From a virus, in the IMG/VR virus record IMGVR_UViG_3300034375_005070, positions 1 to 33,728 of that record: DNA of 33,728 bases, one strand, 5' to 3'. Positions 24,518 to 32,562 of the stretch are shown piece after piece; position 1 is the stretch's first letter, and each line of letters opens with the position of its first letter. The notes under the pieces were generated by a model, which searched no databases, was not told the DNA's origin, and saw nothing but the letters and a program-made list of their open reading frames with translations. Both the position numbers and the translations under genes were made by a program.

Positions 24518-25546
24518 TTAAAAAGTGTCGCCGTCAAAGAGAACACCACAAGAACCGAGGTGGTCTGCAATCAATTGCATTTTAACATACAATTGGGCAG
24601 CTCGTGCTGTAGTTCCAGAAATGTGCTCGAAAGGTGAAACAGCGAAGTCAGCATCTTTGTGCATGCACAACTTAACACCGTCAAAGTTCAGGAAGTAACC
24701 AGACAATGGAGCAGGGGCACCACCATTAAATGATGCAGATGTATAGTTAAAACCAAGTTCAAGGTCTTGTTCAACTACTGCGCCACCAAAGGCAAGTTGC
24801 ATACGTCCACCATCAAGAGTCTTCTCGTTGATGTATCGTTCTTGTGCAAACAAAGCACGACGATAGTTAGCCATTGCTGCTTCAGACAAAAGCACACATT
24901 GAATCTCACCCATGTGAGTTACAGTGTTTGCTTGGATTGCCATTTGTTGCATACCAAGGATACCGTTTGTACCAAATGCACCTTGAATGTCAGCAACCTG
25001 ATTCAACCAACCGTTTACTGGGTAAGTAGTCTTAGAAATACCACCAACAGTATTGTTTTGATTTGCCTTAGTTTCTGCTTCTAAAAATCCATTAGCACTA
25101 GCATCACCGTTCAAAGTGTTTACAGTGGTTAAAACAGTAGAGTTACCGCGAAGCAACTGCTTGTTTAACTCACGTCGAAGCATACCCATTACTGAGCGCA
25201 TACGAGCTTCAACAATCTTTACGATTGCTTTCTCGCCTTTGTTTTCCAACTCTTCTTTCTTGGTGATAACGATGGGAGCAGTAAAGTCAGCCCACTCGTA
25301 AATAGCAGGTTGCAATACGTCTTTAACTGCAAGATTTACAGCTTCGTATCCTGTTGGAAGGTTGGTGATTTGAGAGTGTTCAGCGATTGATAGGGGACGT
25401 TGGATTTTAATACCACCATCTTCATACTCAATACCGCCGTAACGTTTTGCATTGTCAAGGAATGCGACCTTTTGAAATAATTCGTCAACTTCACCATCAC
25501 GGATGGAATACAGGGTTGACGATAGCAAATCATTAGAAATAGCCAT
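24518..25546 (-). CDS. Major capsid protein (HK97 fold)
   Basis: The 342-residue protein starts MAISNDLLSSTLYSIRDGEVD. It has the long spine-helix region (about 100-130, KKEELENKGEKAIVKIVEARM) and later beta segments (LGFNYTSASFNGG, GYFLNFDGVKLCMH) expected of a small HK97-fold capsid protein. It sits between scaffold and decoration genes behind its own consensus promoter. AAGG lies seven bases before ATG. The call is based on position, size and promoter more than on a signature motif. Confidence 0.78.
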   Translation of the reverse strand: MAISNDLLSSTLYSIRDGEVDELFQKVAFLDNAKRYGGIEYEDGGIKIQRPLSIAEHSQITNLPTGYEAVNLAVKDVLQPAIYEWADFTAPIVITKKEELENKGEKAIVKIVEARMRSVMGMLRRELNKQLLRGNSTVLTTVNTLNGDASANGFLEAETKANQNNTVGGISKTTYPVNGWLNQVADIQGAFGTNGILGMQQMAIQANTVTHMGEIQCVLLSEAAMANYRRALFAQERYINEKTLDGGRMQLAFGGAVVEQDLELGFNYTSASFNGGAPAPLSGYFLNFDGVKLCMHKDADFAVSPFEHISGTTARAAQLYVKMQLIADHLGSCGVLFDGDTF

Positions 25547-25644
25547 TGTTTTACCTTAGTGTTTAGTTTATTGTTTTGCCTAAACCGTATTCCCATTGGA
25601 ATGGTTGCTGTCCGAGTGCTCAAAAGAGTTCATTCAACAAAGGC

Positions 25645-25673
25645 ATTTTAAATTGAAAATGTTGCATTGTCAA
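25645..25673 (-). promoter_or_regulatory. Strong sigma70-type promoter for the capsid gene
   Basis: On the minus strand TTGACA (25673-25668) is followed after 17 bases by TAAAAT (25650-25645). The -35 box starts only two bases after the amidase stop. The start point near 25638 gives a leader of about 90 bases before the capsid ATG; the leader contains two short inverted repeats (ATTCC/GGAAT and GTTTAG/CTAAAC). Confidence 0.8.
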
Positions 25674-25675
25674 CC

Positions 25676-26101
25676 CTATGCAAGTAACCCAGCCTTAAAC
25701 TGTTGCAACATAGCATACAAAAAGTTGCCTGGACATTCGGTAGCACCGAAGTCCCTATGACCATAGACATTATGCCTATCTAGATTATATTCTTCCATTA
25801 AGAGTTTTACCTTACCCCACAACGATTCCATTTGTGCAGTGCTAGGTGCTTCATTAGACGTATTGCCAGTAACACATATACCAACAGAACCTCTATTGTG
25901 ATTTTTACAATGTGCTCCTGTTTTATTTATGTGCCTACCAGCAACCACTTGACCATCGCCAAGAACTATAAAATGATACCCAATGTCAGACCACCCGTTG
26001 CCATTGACATGCCAATCGTAAATCTGCTCTTTTGTAGTGCTCTGTGGTGATGCAGAATGATGAATGATGATTTTGTTGACGGTCCTTTTACCCTTGGGCA
26101 T
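25676..26101 (-). CDS. N-acetylmuramoyl-L-alanine amidase (T7 lysozyme type endolysin)
   Basis: The 141-residue protein is a complete amidase_2 domain. The N-terminal strand KIIIHHSAS gives the first zinc ligand (H14), GYHF supplies the conserved Tyr (Y42), GHRDF the second His (H115) and ECPG the Cys ligand (C123). The enzyme cuts the bond between muramic acid and the peptide stem in peptidoglycan. The T7 lysozyme Lys two residues before the Cys ligand is Thr here. No signal peptide is present, so a holin is needed. The gene lies between scaffold and capsid genes, far from the holin-like gene. Confidence 0.93.
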   Translation of the reverse strand: MPKGKRTVNKIIIHHSASPQSTTKEQIYDWHVNGNGWSDIGYHFIVLGDGQVVAGRHINKTGAHCKNHNRGSVGICVTGNTSNEAPSTAQMESLWGKVKLLMEEYNLDRHNVYGHRDFGATECPGNFLYAMLQQFKAGLLA

Positions 26102-26109
26102 GTTTACTC

Positions 26110-26961
26110 CTACTTCTTAGCCTGTTGTGATTTGTGATACTGATATGCTTCCCAAGCACTACGAAACTTAGGTGTGCCGCTAGGACTTACCGACTTACCA
26201 CCAGATGTTTTACGCAATGTTTGTCTACGTTGTGATTTCTGCTTGGCTACCTGTTCTCGTTCGGTTTTAAGTTTTGTTGCATCTACCTTTGCTTTGACAA
26301 TATAAAAAGCATCTTCAAGTTTTAACTCTGGTCTATCTTGCAACATTTGGGCAACTGGCAAACGATAATCATCGTCCATTAGTTCTGGATTGTCTGTTTT
26401 AAACTGTTCCAGTTGTATACGACGCTGCTTCATTTGTATTTCTTCTTGGGCAGGCTTCATCATTTCTTGAAGCATTTTAGCTGCTTGCCGTTTTATTTCA
26501 GCTTGCATCCCTTCCGTTGTATAAATGTCGTACTCTTCTTCCTTAGCCAGCTCTTCTTCTGCTCGTTTAAGGAAGGGGTTGTTGACAGCATTGTCTTGTT
26601 GTCGTTGCAGTTCCATTCGTTCTGCATCAAGTGCCTTTCGCATTTCAGCAAGTTCTTGTGTCTTACGAGTATATGATGAGCGTATATTAGCAACATGTTT
26701 TCTAACGTCCTCAGGAATGTGCTGCATCCATTCATGCAAGGGCTTCATACCTTTATGGTTTGCATCCTCAGTAAACTCATCAAAATCTTCTTCATCGATT
26801 CCCATTAGTTCTTCAATAGTCATCAACTCATCTTCACCATCATCAGCACTATTATCGACTTCAGGTGTATCTACAGTTTCTTCAGTTTCTGTTTCAGTTG
26901 TTTCAGGGGTTTCTACGTTTTCAACAGTCTCCGCACCGGAGGTAGTGTCATTCATTTTCAT
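26110..26961 (-). CDS. Capsid scaffold protein
   Basis: The 283-residue protein has a very acidic N-terminal third (ETVENVETPETTETETEE and later EELMGIDEEDFDEFTED). A long helical, Glu/Gln/Lys/Met-rich middle follows (about 85-200), then a basic C-terminus (QKSQRRQTLRKTSGGKS). An acidic start, helical rod and basic tail are typical of podovirus scaffold proteins, in which the basic end contacts the capsid. It lies between portal-side genes and capsid. Start overlaps the preceding stop (ATGA). Confidence 0.78.
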   Translation of the reverse strand: MKMNDTTSGAETVENVETPETTETETEETVDTPEVDNSADDGEDELMTIEELMGIDEEDFDEFTEDANHKGMKPLHEWMQHIPEDVRKHVANIRSSYTRKTQELAEMRKALDAERMELQRQQDNAVNNPFLKRAEEELAKEEEYDIYTTEGMQAEIKRQAAKMLQEMMKPAQEEIQMKQRRIQLEQFKTDNPELMDDDYRLPVAQMLQDRPELKLEDAFYIVKAKVDATKLKTEREQVAKQKSQRRQTLRKTSGGKSVSPSGTPKFRSAWEAYQYHKSQQAKK

Positions 26962-27113
26962 TTCCTTTTGTATGAGCCTTTTTTAGGCATGGTTTTTTTG
27001 CGTTTTGCTGCTTTGGCTTTTGCCATTTTTGATGTCTTAGCATCTTTTGCTTTTTTGGCTGCTGCTTTACCCTTAGCTGTATAAGGGAATTTTTTTCCGT
27101 TTACTTTTGGCAT
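26958..27113 (-). CDS. Small Lys-rich protein (51 residues)
   Basis: The frame begins MPKVNGKKFPYTAKGKAAAK; 21 of 51 residues are Lys or Arg. Its ATG overlaps the preceding stop (TAATG) and its stop overlaps the scaffold start (ATGA), so it fills the only gap between these two genes. Small Lys-rich proteins with a GKKFPYT-like start occur near the portal/scaffold genes of many marine phages, as I recall. It may bind DNA or scaffold. The function is unknown. Confidence 0.7.
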   Translation of the reverse strand: MPKVNGKKFPYTAKGKAAAKKAKDAKTSKMAKAKAAKRKKTMPKKGSYKRK

Positions 27114-27592
27114 TACATTCTCTCCATAAAAAGTGCATCCACATCCTGTGGGGGCATGTCTTCAGTTGTTGTTTCATCGTCAATCATTTCTTCACCCTCT
27201 TCTGAAGGCTGTGATTGTAAATACCTGTCGTATCTTTTATCTGTAGCAAGCTTATTTATTTTACCTGCCAATATCATTATGTTTGCATCGTCTGTTATGT
27301 TTTCAAAATCAAAACCAAACTCGTCGTCTACAATGCCCATTTCTACGGCACCATCGGTAGCCCCTTGAAACATAGCAAGAACACGCACTAAGTCTGTTGG
27401 AAAAACTGTTTCGTCACTATTAAACAATGGATAATCAGGTGTTTGTCCAAACTTAGGCAACAAACGATTACTGGCTTTAACAAGGTTGTTCAATGCCTTA
27501 GCACTGAATCTGCCTTTTGGTGCCATCTCTGCAAAGGCAACTTCTTCTTCTTGTTGCGCTCCACCCATTTCATTTTCAAGGTCCATCATCAT
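27113..27592 (-). CDS. Hypothetical acidic protein between zinc-ribbon and scaffold genes
   Basis: Start chosen at ATG 27592 (159 residues, MMMDLENEMGG onward); GTG at 27601 is the alternative. A longer frame to 27688 would overlap the preceding gene strongly. The protein is acidic, with a helical middle (FSAKALNNLVKASNRLLPKFG) and a C-terminal tail rich in Glu, Asp and Thr. It may be a portal- or scaffold-associated factor by position. Its family is not recognised. Confidence 0.65.
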   Translation of the reverse strand: MMMDLENEMGGAQQEEEVAFAEMAPKGRFSAKALNNLVKASNRLLPKFGQTPDYPLFNSDETVFPTDLVRVLAMFQGATDGAVEMGIVDDEFGFDFENITDDANIMILAGKINKLATDKRYDRYLQSQPSEEGEEMIDDETTTEDMPPQDVDALFMERM

Positions 27593-27593
27593 T

Positions 27594-28082
27594 TCATTCA
27601 CTTTTCCCCCATGTTTTATCAAGTTTACCACTAACTGCATCAGCAGCTGTAAATGCTTCCACCACGGCTTCTTCTTTTGTTTTACCACTTTTTAAAGCCT
27701 CCGTGTATGTTTCTATATTTTTATCTTGTTCAGACACTCGTCTTTTTTGTGTTTCAACTGCTGTGTCCCAACGGTCTTTGGGCAAATCTGCCTCGCACAC
27801 AAACCCTTTGCTTTCCATAATCTTTTGCTCTGTATGCTTATTGGCTACATGTTTACCCAATGCTTTACTGTAGAACCCATTCACACCATGCTTACCAGTT
27901 CCATCCCAACTACTGTGAGTGCCCGGCGCTCTAAGCACTCTATACAAATCACCGCCACATCCTTGTTCATACGTATCTGCACCGCACACTTGTGGAATGT
28001 TGTCATTCTCATAGTCACGAAAGAATATAAGTTCCTCATGAACTTTGGAACATACGTGGCATTGGTAGGTATACATTGGCAT
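27594..28082 (-). CDS. FmdB-type zinc-ribbon protein
   Basis: The N-terminal 45 of 162 residues form the FmdB-like zinc ribbon: MPMYTYQCHVCSKVHEELIF (C8, C11), then C33 and C42 (GCGG) before a basic strand. The remainder is helical and Lys/Glu-rich (QDKNIETYTEALKSGKTKEE). FmdB-like ribbons occur in small bacterial and phage proteins of mostly unknown function. Lying between the portal and scaffold genes, it may be a minor head or assembly factor; nothing shows this directly. Confidence 0.75.
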   Translation of the reverse strand: MPMYTYQCHVCSKVHEELIFFRDYENDNIPQVCGADTYEQGCGGDLYRVLRAPGTHSSWDGTGKHGVNGFYSKALGKHVANKHTEQKIMESKGFVCEADLPKDRWDTAVETQKRRVSEQDKNIETYTEALKSGKTKEEAVVEAFTAADAVSGKLDKTWGKSE

Positions 28083-28084
28083 GG

Positions 28085-29734
28085 TTATCTCTGTTGATTA
28101 AGCATTTGAGTCAGTTGTTCGGAAGGCAGTTCTCCTTGTGCTCCTATATCACCTGCTGTGGTTTGCATTTCTTGTGGTGCAGGACCACCCATTCCGCCCT
28201 GTGGTGCTTCAGGAGCTTGTGGTGGAGGTGGAGGTTCTTCATTAAAAGATTCTGGCAAATCATAAAGTCGTACTAACTCTTCTTTAATTTTACCGCCCGG
28301 CACACCTAGCTGTGTCAGCACAGGAAGCAGTTGCACCAGATTATTTCTTTTTAAGGCTTCTGACAATGGCGTGCTTGACTGGTCAAGAGACACTATTTTA
28401 AATTTAGCATCTAAGTCTTGTACAGTAATGACCTTTGGCAACCCTTCTACCTCAATCACAGCTTGTTCTTTTTCTTCTGCTAACAAAGATACAATGCGCA
28501 AATATGTAAGTGCAATAAGTTCAACCGCATTGTCACGCTCTCTAGCAAGCTTACCAATTTCCGATGCACTGTACTGAGCAAGGGCAGTCACCTCAGTAGC
28601 CGTAGCTTTAGTCGCTTCCCCTCGACTAAACGGTGCCAAGATGCTGCCGCGATTTATATCTTGCTCAATATAGCCTAGATACCTATCAAAGTTACCTGAT
28701 AATGGCTCTACACCAACAGCACGAATAATACCATCTAACACAGGTTCGTCAACTGCAATCATTGCCCCGTCAACACCTGCCGTAATCTTTGCCAAGGCTT
28801 CTTCATCCAACGAGCCTTCCTTGTACAAATACTGTCTTGAATCTCTACGTACGGAGTTCGCCCAATACGTACGTAGTATGTTCTTTTCATAAAACTGGTC
28901 GTATACCCTCGATACTGCCGACAATCCACACATTGGCTTTTCTGGTTTACGTGCGTAGTACAATGGACACAACGGACTCATTGGTTTATCGTCATACGTA
29001 CGTACGGGTATTTCACTCTTTTCTAATAGCTCACCACCATCACGGTAGTTTGGACTCCAAAAATACAACTTGTCATATGCTAGGTCATAGAACTCTACAA
29101 TCTGCACATACAAATAGTCATCTGGCAAATCTTCACTTACGCCCGTGTACTTTTCTTGTGGTGTAAAATAATCCACCTTTGGTATTGGCGTAAACTTCTT
29201 AGCACCAAACCGCTGACGCACTTCAGGCATTGGCAAGTAATATACATGCGCCATAAACCTTTGCTCATCCCATGCACAAGCATCCATATCAACAATCACT
29301 TCCCAACAAGGAATAGCACGAATAGAGACTTTTTCAAGCATATCCGTACTATCAGTTGGGGAAAGTTTGAGGAATGAGGAGGGATATATGAGGGCAAGGC
29401 GTGAAGCTATTTCTAACTGTTCTCTCTTATCAAATAAAAACCGATTGACAACTGCTTGTGCCATTTTAGCATTGCCTTCTATGATTGATGCATCCTTTGC
29501 CACAACCACAGCAGGATTGCGAGAAAACAAGCTAGCAATAAAACCTTCAACGTAACTGAAGCAGTCGGATGTTTCCACTCGGACCATTGTATCGTCCATG
29601 TATTCAGATTGCCAAAAACGATTCTCGTAGACATCCCTGTACCTCTTCATTTCAGCTCGTTGGTCATCCCAGAAATGATTGTGTTCATCTAAGACTGTTC
29701 GTATTAAAGCTACTGTTTCTCTATTGGTTCTCAT
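28085..29734 (-). CDS. Portal protein
   Basis: Start chosen at ATG 29734 (549 residues, MRTNRETVALIRTVLDEHNH): GGAG lies seven bases upstream; an upstream start at 29788 is unlikely. The body contains features of podovirus portals: an early helix with EMKRYRDVYENRFW, then YVEGFIASLFSRNPAVVV. A long helical segment (about 325-430) is followed by a Pro/Gly/Gln-rich C-terminal tail with a PPPPPQAPEAP-like run. It forms the 12-subunit channel for DNA packaging. It lies after terL, ahead of scaffold and capsid. The size is about that of the T7 portal (536 residues). Confidence 0.8.
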   Translation of the reverse strand: MRTNRETVALIRTVLDEHNHFWDDQRAEMKRYRDVYENRFWQSEYMDDTMVRVETSDCFSYVEGFIASLFSRNPAVVVAKDASIIEGNAKMAQAVVNRFLFDKREQLEIASRLALIYPSSFLKLSPTDSTDMLEKVSIRAIPCWEVIVDMDACAWDEQRFMAHVYYLPMPEVRQRFGAKKFTPIPKVDYFTPQEKYTGVSEDLPDDYLYVQIVEFYDLAYDKLYFWSPNYRDGGELLEKSEIPVRTYDDKPMSPLCPLYYARKPEKPMCGLSAVSRVYDQFYEKNILRTYWANSVRRDSRQYLYKEGSLDEEALAKITAGVDGAMIAVDEPVLDGIIRAVGVEPLSGNFDRYLGYIEQDINRGSILAPFSRGEATKATATEVTALAQYSASEIGKLARERDNAVELIALTYLRIVSLLAEEKEQAVIEVEGLPKVITVQDLDAKFKIVSLDQSSTPLSEALKRNNLVQLLPVLTQLGVPGGKIKEELVRLYDLPESFNEEPPPPPQAPEAPQGGMGGPAPQEMQTTAGDIGAQGELPSEQLTQMLNQQR

Positions 29735-29972
29735 CGTTATTCTCCGTAACAACACCTCTAATATACACCACAACACTACCATCTGCATTCATAACTTCAA
29801 CTTCCTTATACAAGCTTGTGTATTGCTTTACCAATCTTACTGGCACATGCAATGTAAACGATGCATCGTCTATATAGTACGTTAACGTCACCATATCAAC
29901 AGATGTAGCCCCATGACAATCGCAAGGGTCACAGCAACAAACAGGACAAGTCGTTAAATCTTTACCACTCAC
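29721..29972 (-). CDS. Small Cys-rich protein
   Basis: The 83-residue protein has an N-terminal Cys cluster (TCPVCCCDPCDCHG, six Cys within about 12 residues), followed by a beta-rich domain (MVTLTYYIDD, FTLHVPVRLV, GSVVVYIRGVV). It overlaps the portal start by 14 bases and its own start overlaps the preceding stop (ATGA). A metal-binding role is inferred from the Cys cluster. No family is recognised. Confidence 0.65.
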   Translation of the reverse strand: MSGKDLTTCPVCCCDPCDCHGATSVDMVTLTYYIDDASFTLHVPVRLVKQYTSLYKEVEVMNADGSVVVYIRGVVTENNDENQ

Positions 29973-30283
29973 TTAGCACCACCACCACTTCTATTCATTA
30001 TGATTTGGCACGACTGATACGACGGCATTGTCTCTATAGCACTAAAAAAAACGTTTTTTAATTTTTGGTTGGTCTTTAATGCTATGAATGCACTAAAAAC
30101 TATCAATCCATCAAACGTTGGTCCATTGCGTCCCTTTCTCCATTGGTACATTGTGTAGTATGACATGCCTGATTCTTTCTCTATCTCCAACATCGACAAT
30201 CCAGTTTTCTCTATCTGATTCATAACCCACTTGGAAAACTCAGTTGTACTGTCTTCTGAACTTAATCGCTTGCCACCTGTCAC
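29969..30283 (-). CDS. Helix-turn-helix protein between terL and portal
   Basis: Of 104 residues, about 12-65 form a helix-turn-helix: EFSKWVMNQIEKTG, LSMLEIEKESGMSYYTMYQW, then RKGRNGPTFDGLIV. The same KW-helix, SG-turn, T-x2-W, P-x3-L-I-V plan occurs in the product of 5137-5433. Unusually, it lies inside the packaging/head block. It overlaps terL by one base (TAATG). It could be a late transcription regulator or a second packaging/recognition factor. The DNA-binding call is good; its target is unknown. Confidence 0.75.
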   Translation of the reverse strand: MTGGKRLSSEDSTTEFSKWVMNQIEKTGLSMLEIEKESGMSYYTMYQWRKGRNGPTFDGLIVFSAFIALKTNQKLKNVFFSAIETMPSYQSCQIIMNRSGGGAK

Positions 30284-31800
30284 TAATACCTCCTATGTAA
30301 ATGTGGACTCACACCACTTGTACGCAATGATTTATCTGCTTTCTGACTTATAATCCATTCTGGTAAATATGCACTCTGTTTTATCTTCACACTGTTTAAA
30401 CACCAATACGCTAATGCCATTGCCATTGCACTATCACAGTGACTTTCTACTTCCTCACCAAACTTCAATATACCCTTCTCATCTACTGTAATACTTCTAA
30501 GTTCCGTCATCGTTACATTGTCTATTAGTCGTATTGCTCCTGTCTGTACACCCTTCTTTAAGTTCTCAAACAACAATGGTTTACTCCTACTTGTTGTTAG
30601 AAAGTCTTTACCTGTATGTGCATCCTTCCATAGCTTGTAGAAACCTTGGTGTATTAACTCTTGTATTGTTGCTAATCCATAGTTGTTACTCTCTACTAAG
30701 GTCAATGCATTGTTATATGTAACTGACATATCGTATATATAATCTGCTAGCTGTATAGGACTTACTGTATTCGACCTGTAGATACACACTGGTTGTAATG
30801 TCATCCTACTTACACAGAACACTACAGCATAGTCTCTACCTACACCACCACTAACATCTACTCCAATAGCATACGTGTCATCTGGATTAGGCTCTTCAAA
30901 TGTTACCCACTCTGTAGGATTAACAGTCACTACGTCAACATGCTCAAAGTCATCGTATGTAAAGTATGTATTACCACTAATACGATATGCTTCGTCTAGT
31001 GTCATTGGATACTCACGTACAAACTTCTCCCAACCTAGCTTACTTATCTTCTCCCTTCTCCAAGCAAACTGACCTAGTGTTAACCCATACTCTTCCTGTA
31101 ACCTAAGCTCTTCATCTGTTAACTGTACTGGTATGTCATCCATACTATACTCAGCATGCTTAAACCAAGGAAAGAACAAGTAGTTCCAATCAGCTTCTCC
31201 TATTTGATGCTTGTGTACTTCCTTCCATAATGCATCGTTGTAATAGTTAGCTGTACTCTCTATGACTAGTTGTCCATCGTTCAATGCTGAGATTGCAGTA
31301 GCTTTTAACTCTTCAGGATTCTCTGCAAATGCATACTCTGAAATGTGTAGCATACTACAAGTCTGACTACGTAAACCACCAGCTTGTGTTGCAGCAGCAG
31401 CAATAACACGCCCACCACCCATGAACGCTATCTCGGTTGTATTGTCTACCTCCAATGGACGCTTTAATGTCTCTGGTAGGTACTGATAGAAACGCTTGTG
31501 TATATGCAATAGGTGTTTACTAGAAGCAATCTTGTACGACAATATAATCAATGTAAGTGGTGTAGTAGCTGTGTAAGCCTTCCAAAACATGTAAGCACAT
31601 ACAACCGTACTAGACCCAATCTGCCTAGGCTTAAGCACCAATGTGTCACGACCCTCCTCTAAGGCATTGATTATCTCAACCTGCTCAGCATTCAACGTCA
31701 ATGGTACAACCCGCCCACTCTTGTTGACTATTCGTAACCTCTGTATAAACTCGAATGGATTGCTGAACACCCTTGCTAGTTCAGTGTGCATACCTGTCAT
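30283..31800 (-). CDS. terL: Terminase large subunit
   Basis: The 505-residue protein has all expected motifs. An ATPase P-loop KPRQIGSST lies at about 57-65, Walker B LHISE with its catalytic Glu at 151-155, and a coupling motif EST at 181-183. The nuclease domain has the first acid at D315 (AIGVDVSGG), a downstream E370 (TLVESNNYG) and D456 (CDSAMAMALAYW). It powers DNA into the head and cuts the concatemer. The start ATG 31800 has GAGGG four bases upstream. A short open frame ends in an ATGA overlap with this start. The location next to the portal is typical. Confidence 0.95.
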   Translation of the reverse strand: MTGMHTELARVFSNPFEFIQRLRIVNKSGRVVPLTLNAEQVEIINALEEGRDTLVLKPRQIGSSTVVCAYMFWKAYTATTPLTLIILSYKIASSKHLLHIHKRFYQYLPETLKRPLEVDNTTEIAFMGGGRVIAAAATQAGGLRSQTCSMLHISEYAFAENPEELKATAISALNDGQLVIESTANYYNDALWKEVHKHQIGEADWNYLFFPWFKHAEYSMDDIPVQLTDEELRLQEEYGLTLGQFAWRREKISKLGWEKFVREYPMTLDEAYRISGNTYFTYDDFEHVDVVTVNPTEWVTFEEPNPDDTYAIGVDVSGGVGRDYAVVFCVSRMTLQPVCIYRSNTVSPIQLADYIYDMSVTYNNALTLVESNNYGLATIQELIHQGFYKLWKDAHTGKDFLTTSRSKPLLFENLKKGVQTGAIRLIDNVTMTELRSITVDEKGILKFGEEVESHCDSAMAMALAYWCLNSVKIKQSAYLPEWIISQKADKSLRTSGVSPHLHRRY

Positions 31801-31916
31801 AAATCCCTCACAATACAGTTAGCCGCCTCCATTGTAGTGTACAACGTAACCATACATGTTGCAAGGGCAGCAAATGAAACGCTACTCGCATTACATTTCC
31901 AACCACACCGTAACAT
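31797..31916 (-). CDS. Possible short gene overlapping the terL start
   Basis: A 39-residue frame (MLRCGWKCNASSVSFAALAT onward) ends with a TGA that overlaps the terL ATG, the junction used by many genes of this operon. The frame extends upstream to a GTG. The product has four Cys and a mildly hydrophobic middle. The Shine-Dalgarno is weak and the region is repetitive, so this may be chance. Confidence 0.25.
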   Translation of the reverse strand: MLRCGWKCNASSVSFAALATCMVTLYTTMEAANCIVRDL

Positions 31917-32250
31917 CGCCCACCATCCAACACCCTCTATGCTGCATATCGCAAGCCGCAACACTGTGTGTCACGTTTGCAAATGCGCATAGGTACAATG
32001 TTAGTTTGGTAGTACCATGCTGCAAATGCACAATGCATGTCGCAAGGTCCAGCATTACATGCTGCACTCGCACATGCCCTGTTCGCATTAGCGCATTCTG
32101 TTAGCCCGCACCCGCTACATGCTGCTTCTGCATCACAAGTGCTGCATAAACGCATTCCGCTCTGCTCAGTTGCTGCATCAACAGCACGGTTGTGCTGCAT
32201 ATGCGCAAGTTACCTGTTGGTTTTGTTAGTTCGGTCATGCCGCTGTTGCG
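31801..32250. other. G+C-richer repeat region between terS and terL (candidate packaging site)
   Basis: This 450-base stretch has about 55% G+C where counted (32041-32100), against about 40% around it. TGCTGC occurs seven times on the plus strand (31940, 32018, 32060, 32120, 32140, 32171, 32193). A GCAAG motif, often preceded by CATGT or CATAT, recurs at 31861, 31951, 32042 and 32205, the first three 90-91 bases apart. More than one frame is open on the minus strand, so coding is ambiguous. Small-terminase recognition sites commonly lie in or near terS, so a cos or pac site is a reasonable guess. Confidence 0.45.
31937..32200 (-). CDS. Possible Cys-rich protein (87 residues, 12 Cys)
   Basis: The frame begins MQHNRAVDAATEQSG and contains CSTC, CSGC and AAC/HC/QCC clusters, 12 Cys in all, a metallothionein-like composition. 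There is no good Shine-Dalgarno, and the Cys/Ala pattern could be a by-product of the TGCTGC-type DNA repeats. Two other minus-strand frames are also open here. It is listed because it fills most of the gap before terL. Confidence 0.25.
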   Translation of the reverse strand: MQHNRAVDAATEQSGMRLCSTCDAEAACSGCGLTECANANRACASAACNAGPCDMHCAFAAWYYQTNIVPMRICKRDTQCCGLRYAA

Positions 32251-32562
32251 TCACTCTGCGGTGCTAGTCAACCATGCTTGGACTGCACTCGTATCCAACT
32301 GGTCTGGACTAGATAACTTATTGCTTACCTCTCGTTGGTGAAGTAAAGCCACAAACTTACTCAAGTCCGCTCCGCTAAATGTAGTCACCCTTCCCTCGTG
32401 TTTTATCTCATGCTGGGCAAGTTGTATCAGTGCCCATAGCAAGCCAGTTATAGACTCTTCCTTAATGCACTTTGCTATCTGGTTATGTGGCTTCAAAAGG
32501 TTCTTGGATTTACTACCTTTCGGCCTCCCGCCAGTACGTTTGTTTCGTTGGTCATTTTGCAT
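32251..32562 (-). CDS. Putative terminase small subunit
   Basis: The 103-residue protein starts MQNDQRNKRTGGRPKGSKSK; GGRPKGSKSK resembles an AT-hook. It continues with a helical region (LLWALIQLAQHEIKHEG, LSKFVALLHQREVSNK). A basic DNA-binding N-terminus, helical body and position just upstream of terL fit a small terminase. AAAGG lies about eight bases before ATG. It is short for the family and has no clear helix-turn-helix, so the call rests mostly on context. Confidence 0.5.
   Translation of the reverse strand: MQNDQRNKRTGGRPKGSKSKNLLKPHNQIAKCIKEESITGLLWALIQLAQHEIKHEGRVTTFSGADLSKFVALLHQREVSNKLSSPDQLDTSAVQAWLTSTAE

Noticed and set aside
32101-32238. 45-residue minus-strand frame (MTELTKPTGN onward) after terS
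   Set aside because: It overlaps the Cys-rich frame, has no ribosome site, and the whole region has few stops because of its composition.
31786-32267. Plus-strand open frames across the terS-terL gap
   Set aside because: They run against the operon, are Ala/Cys/His-rich through the DNA repeats, and have no ribosome sites.
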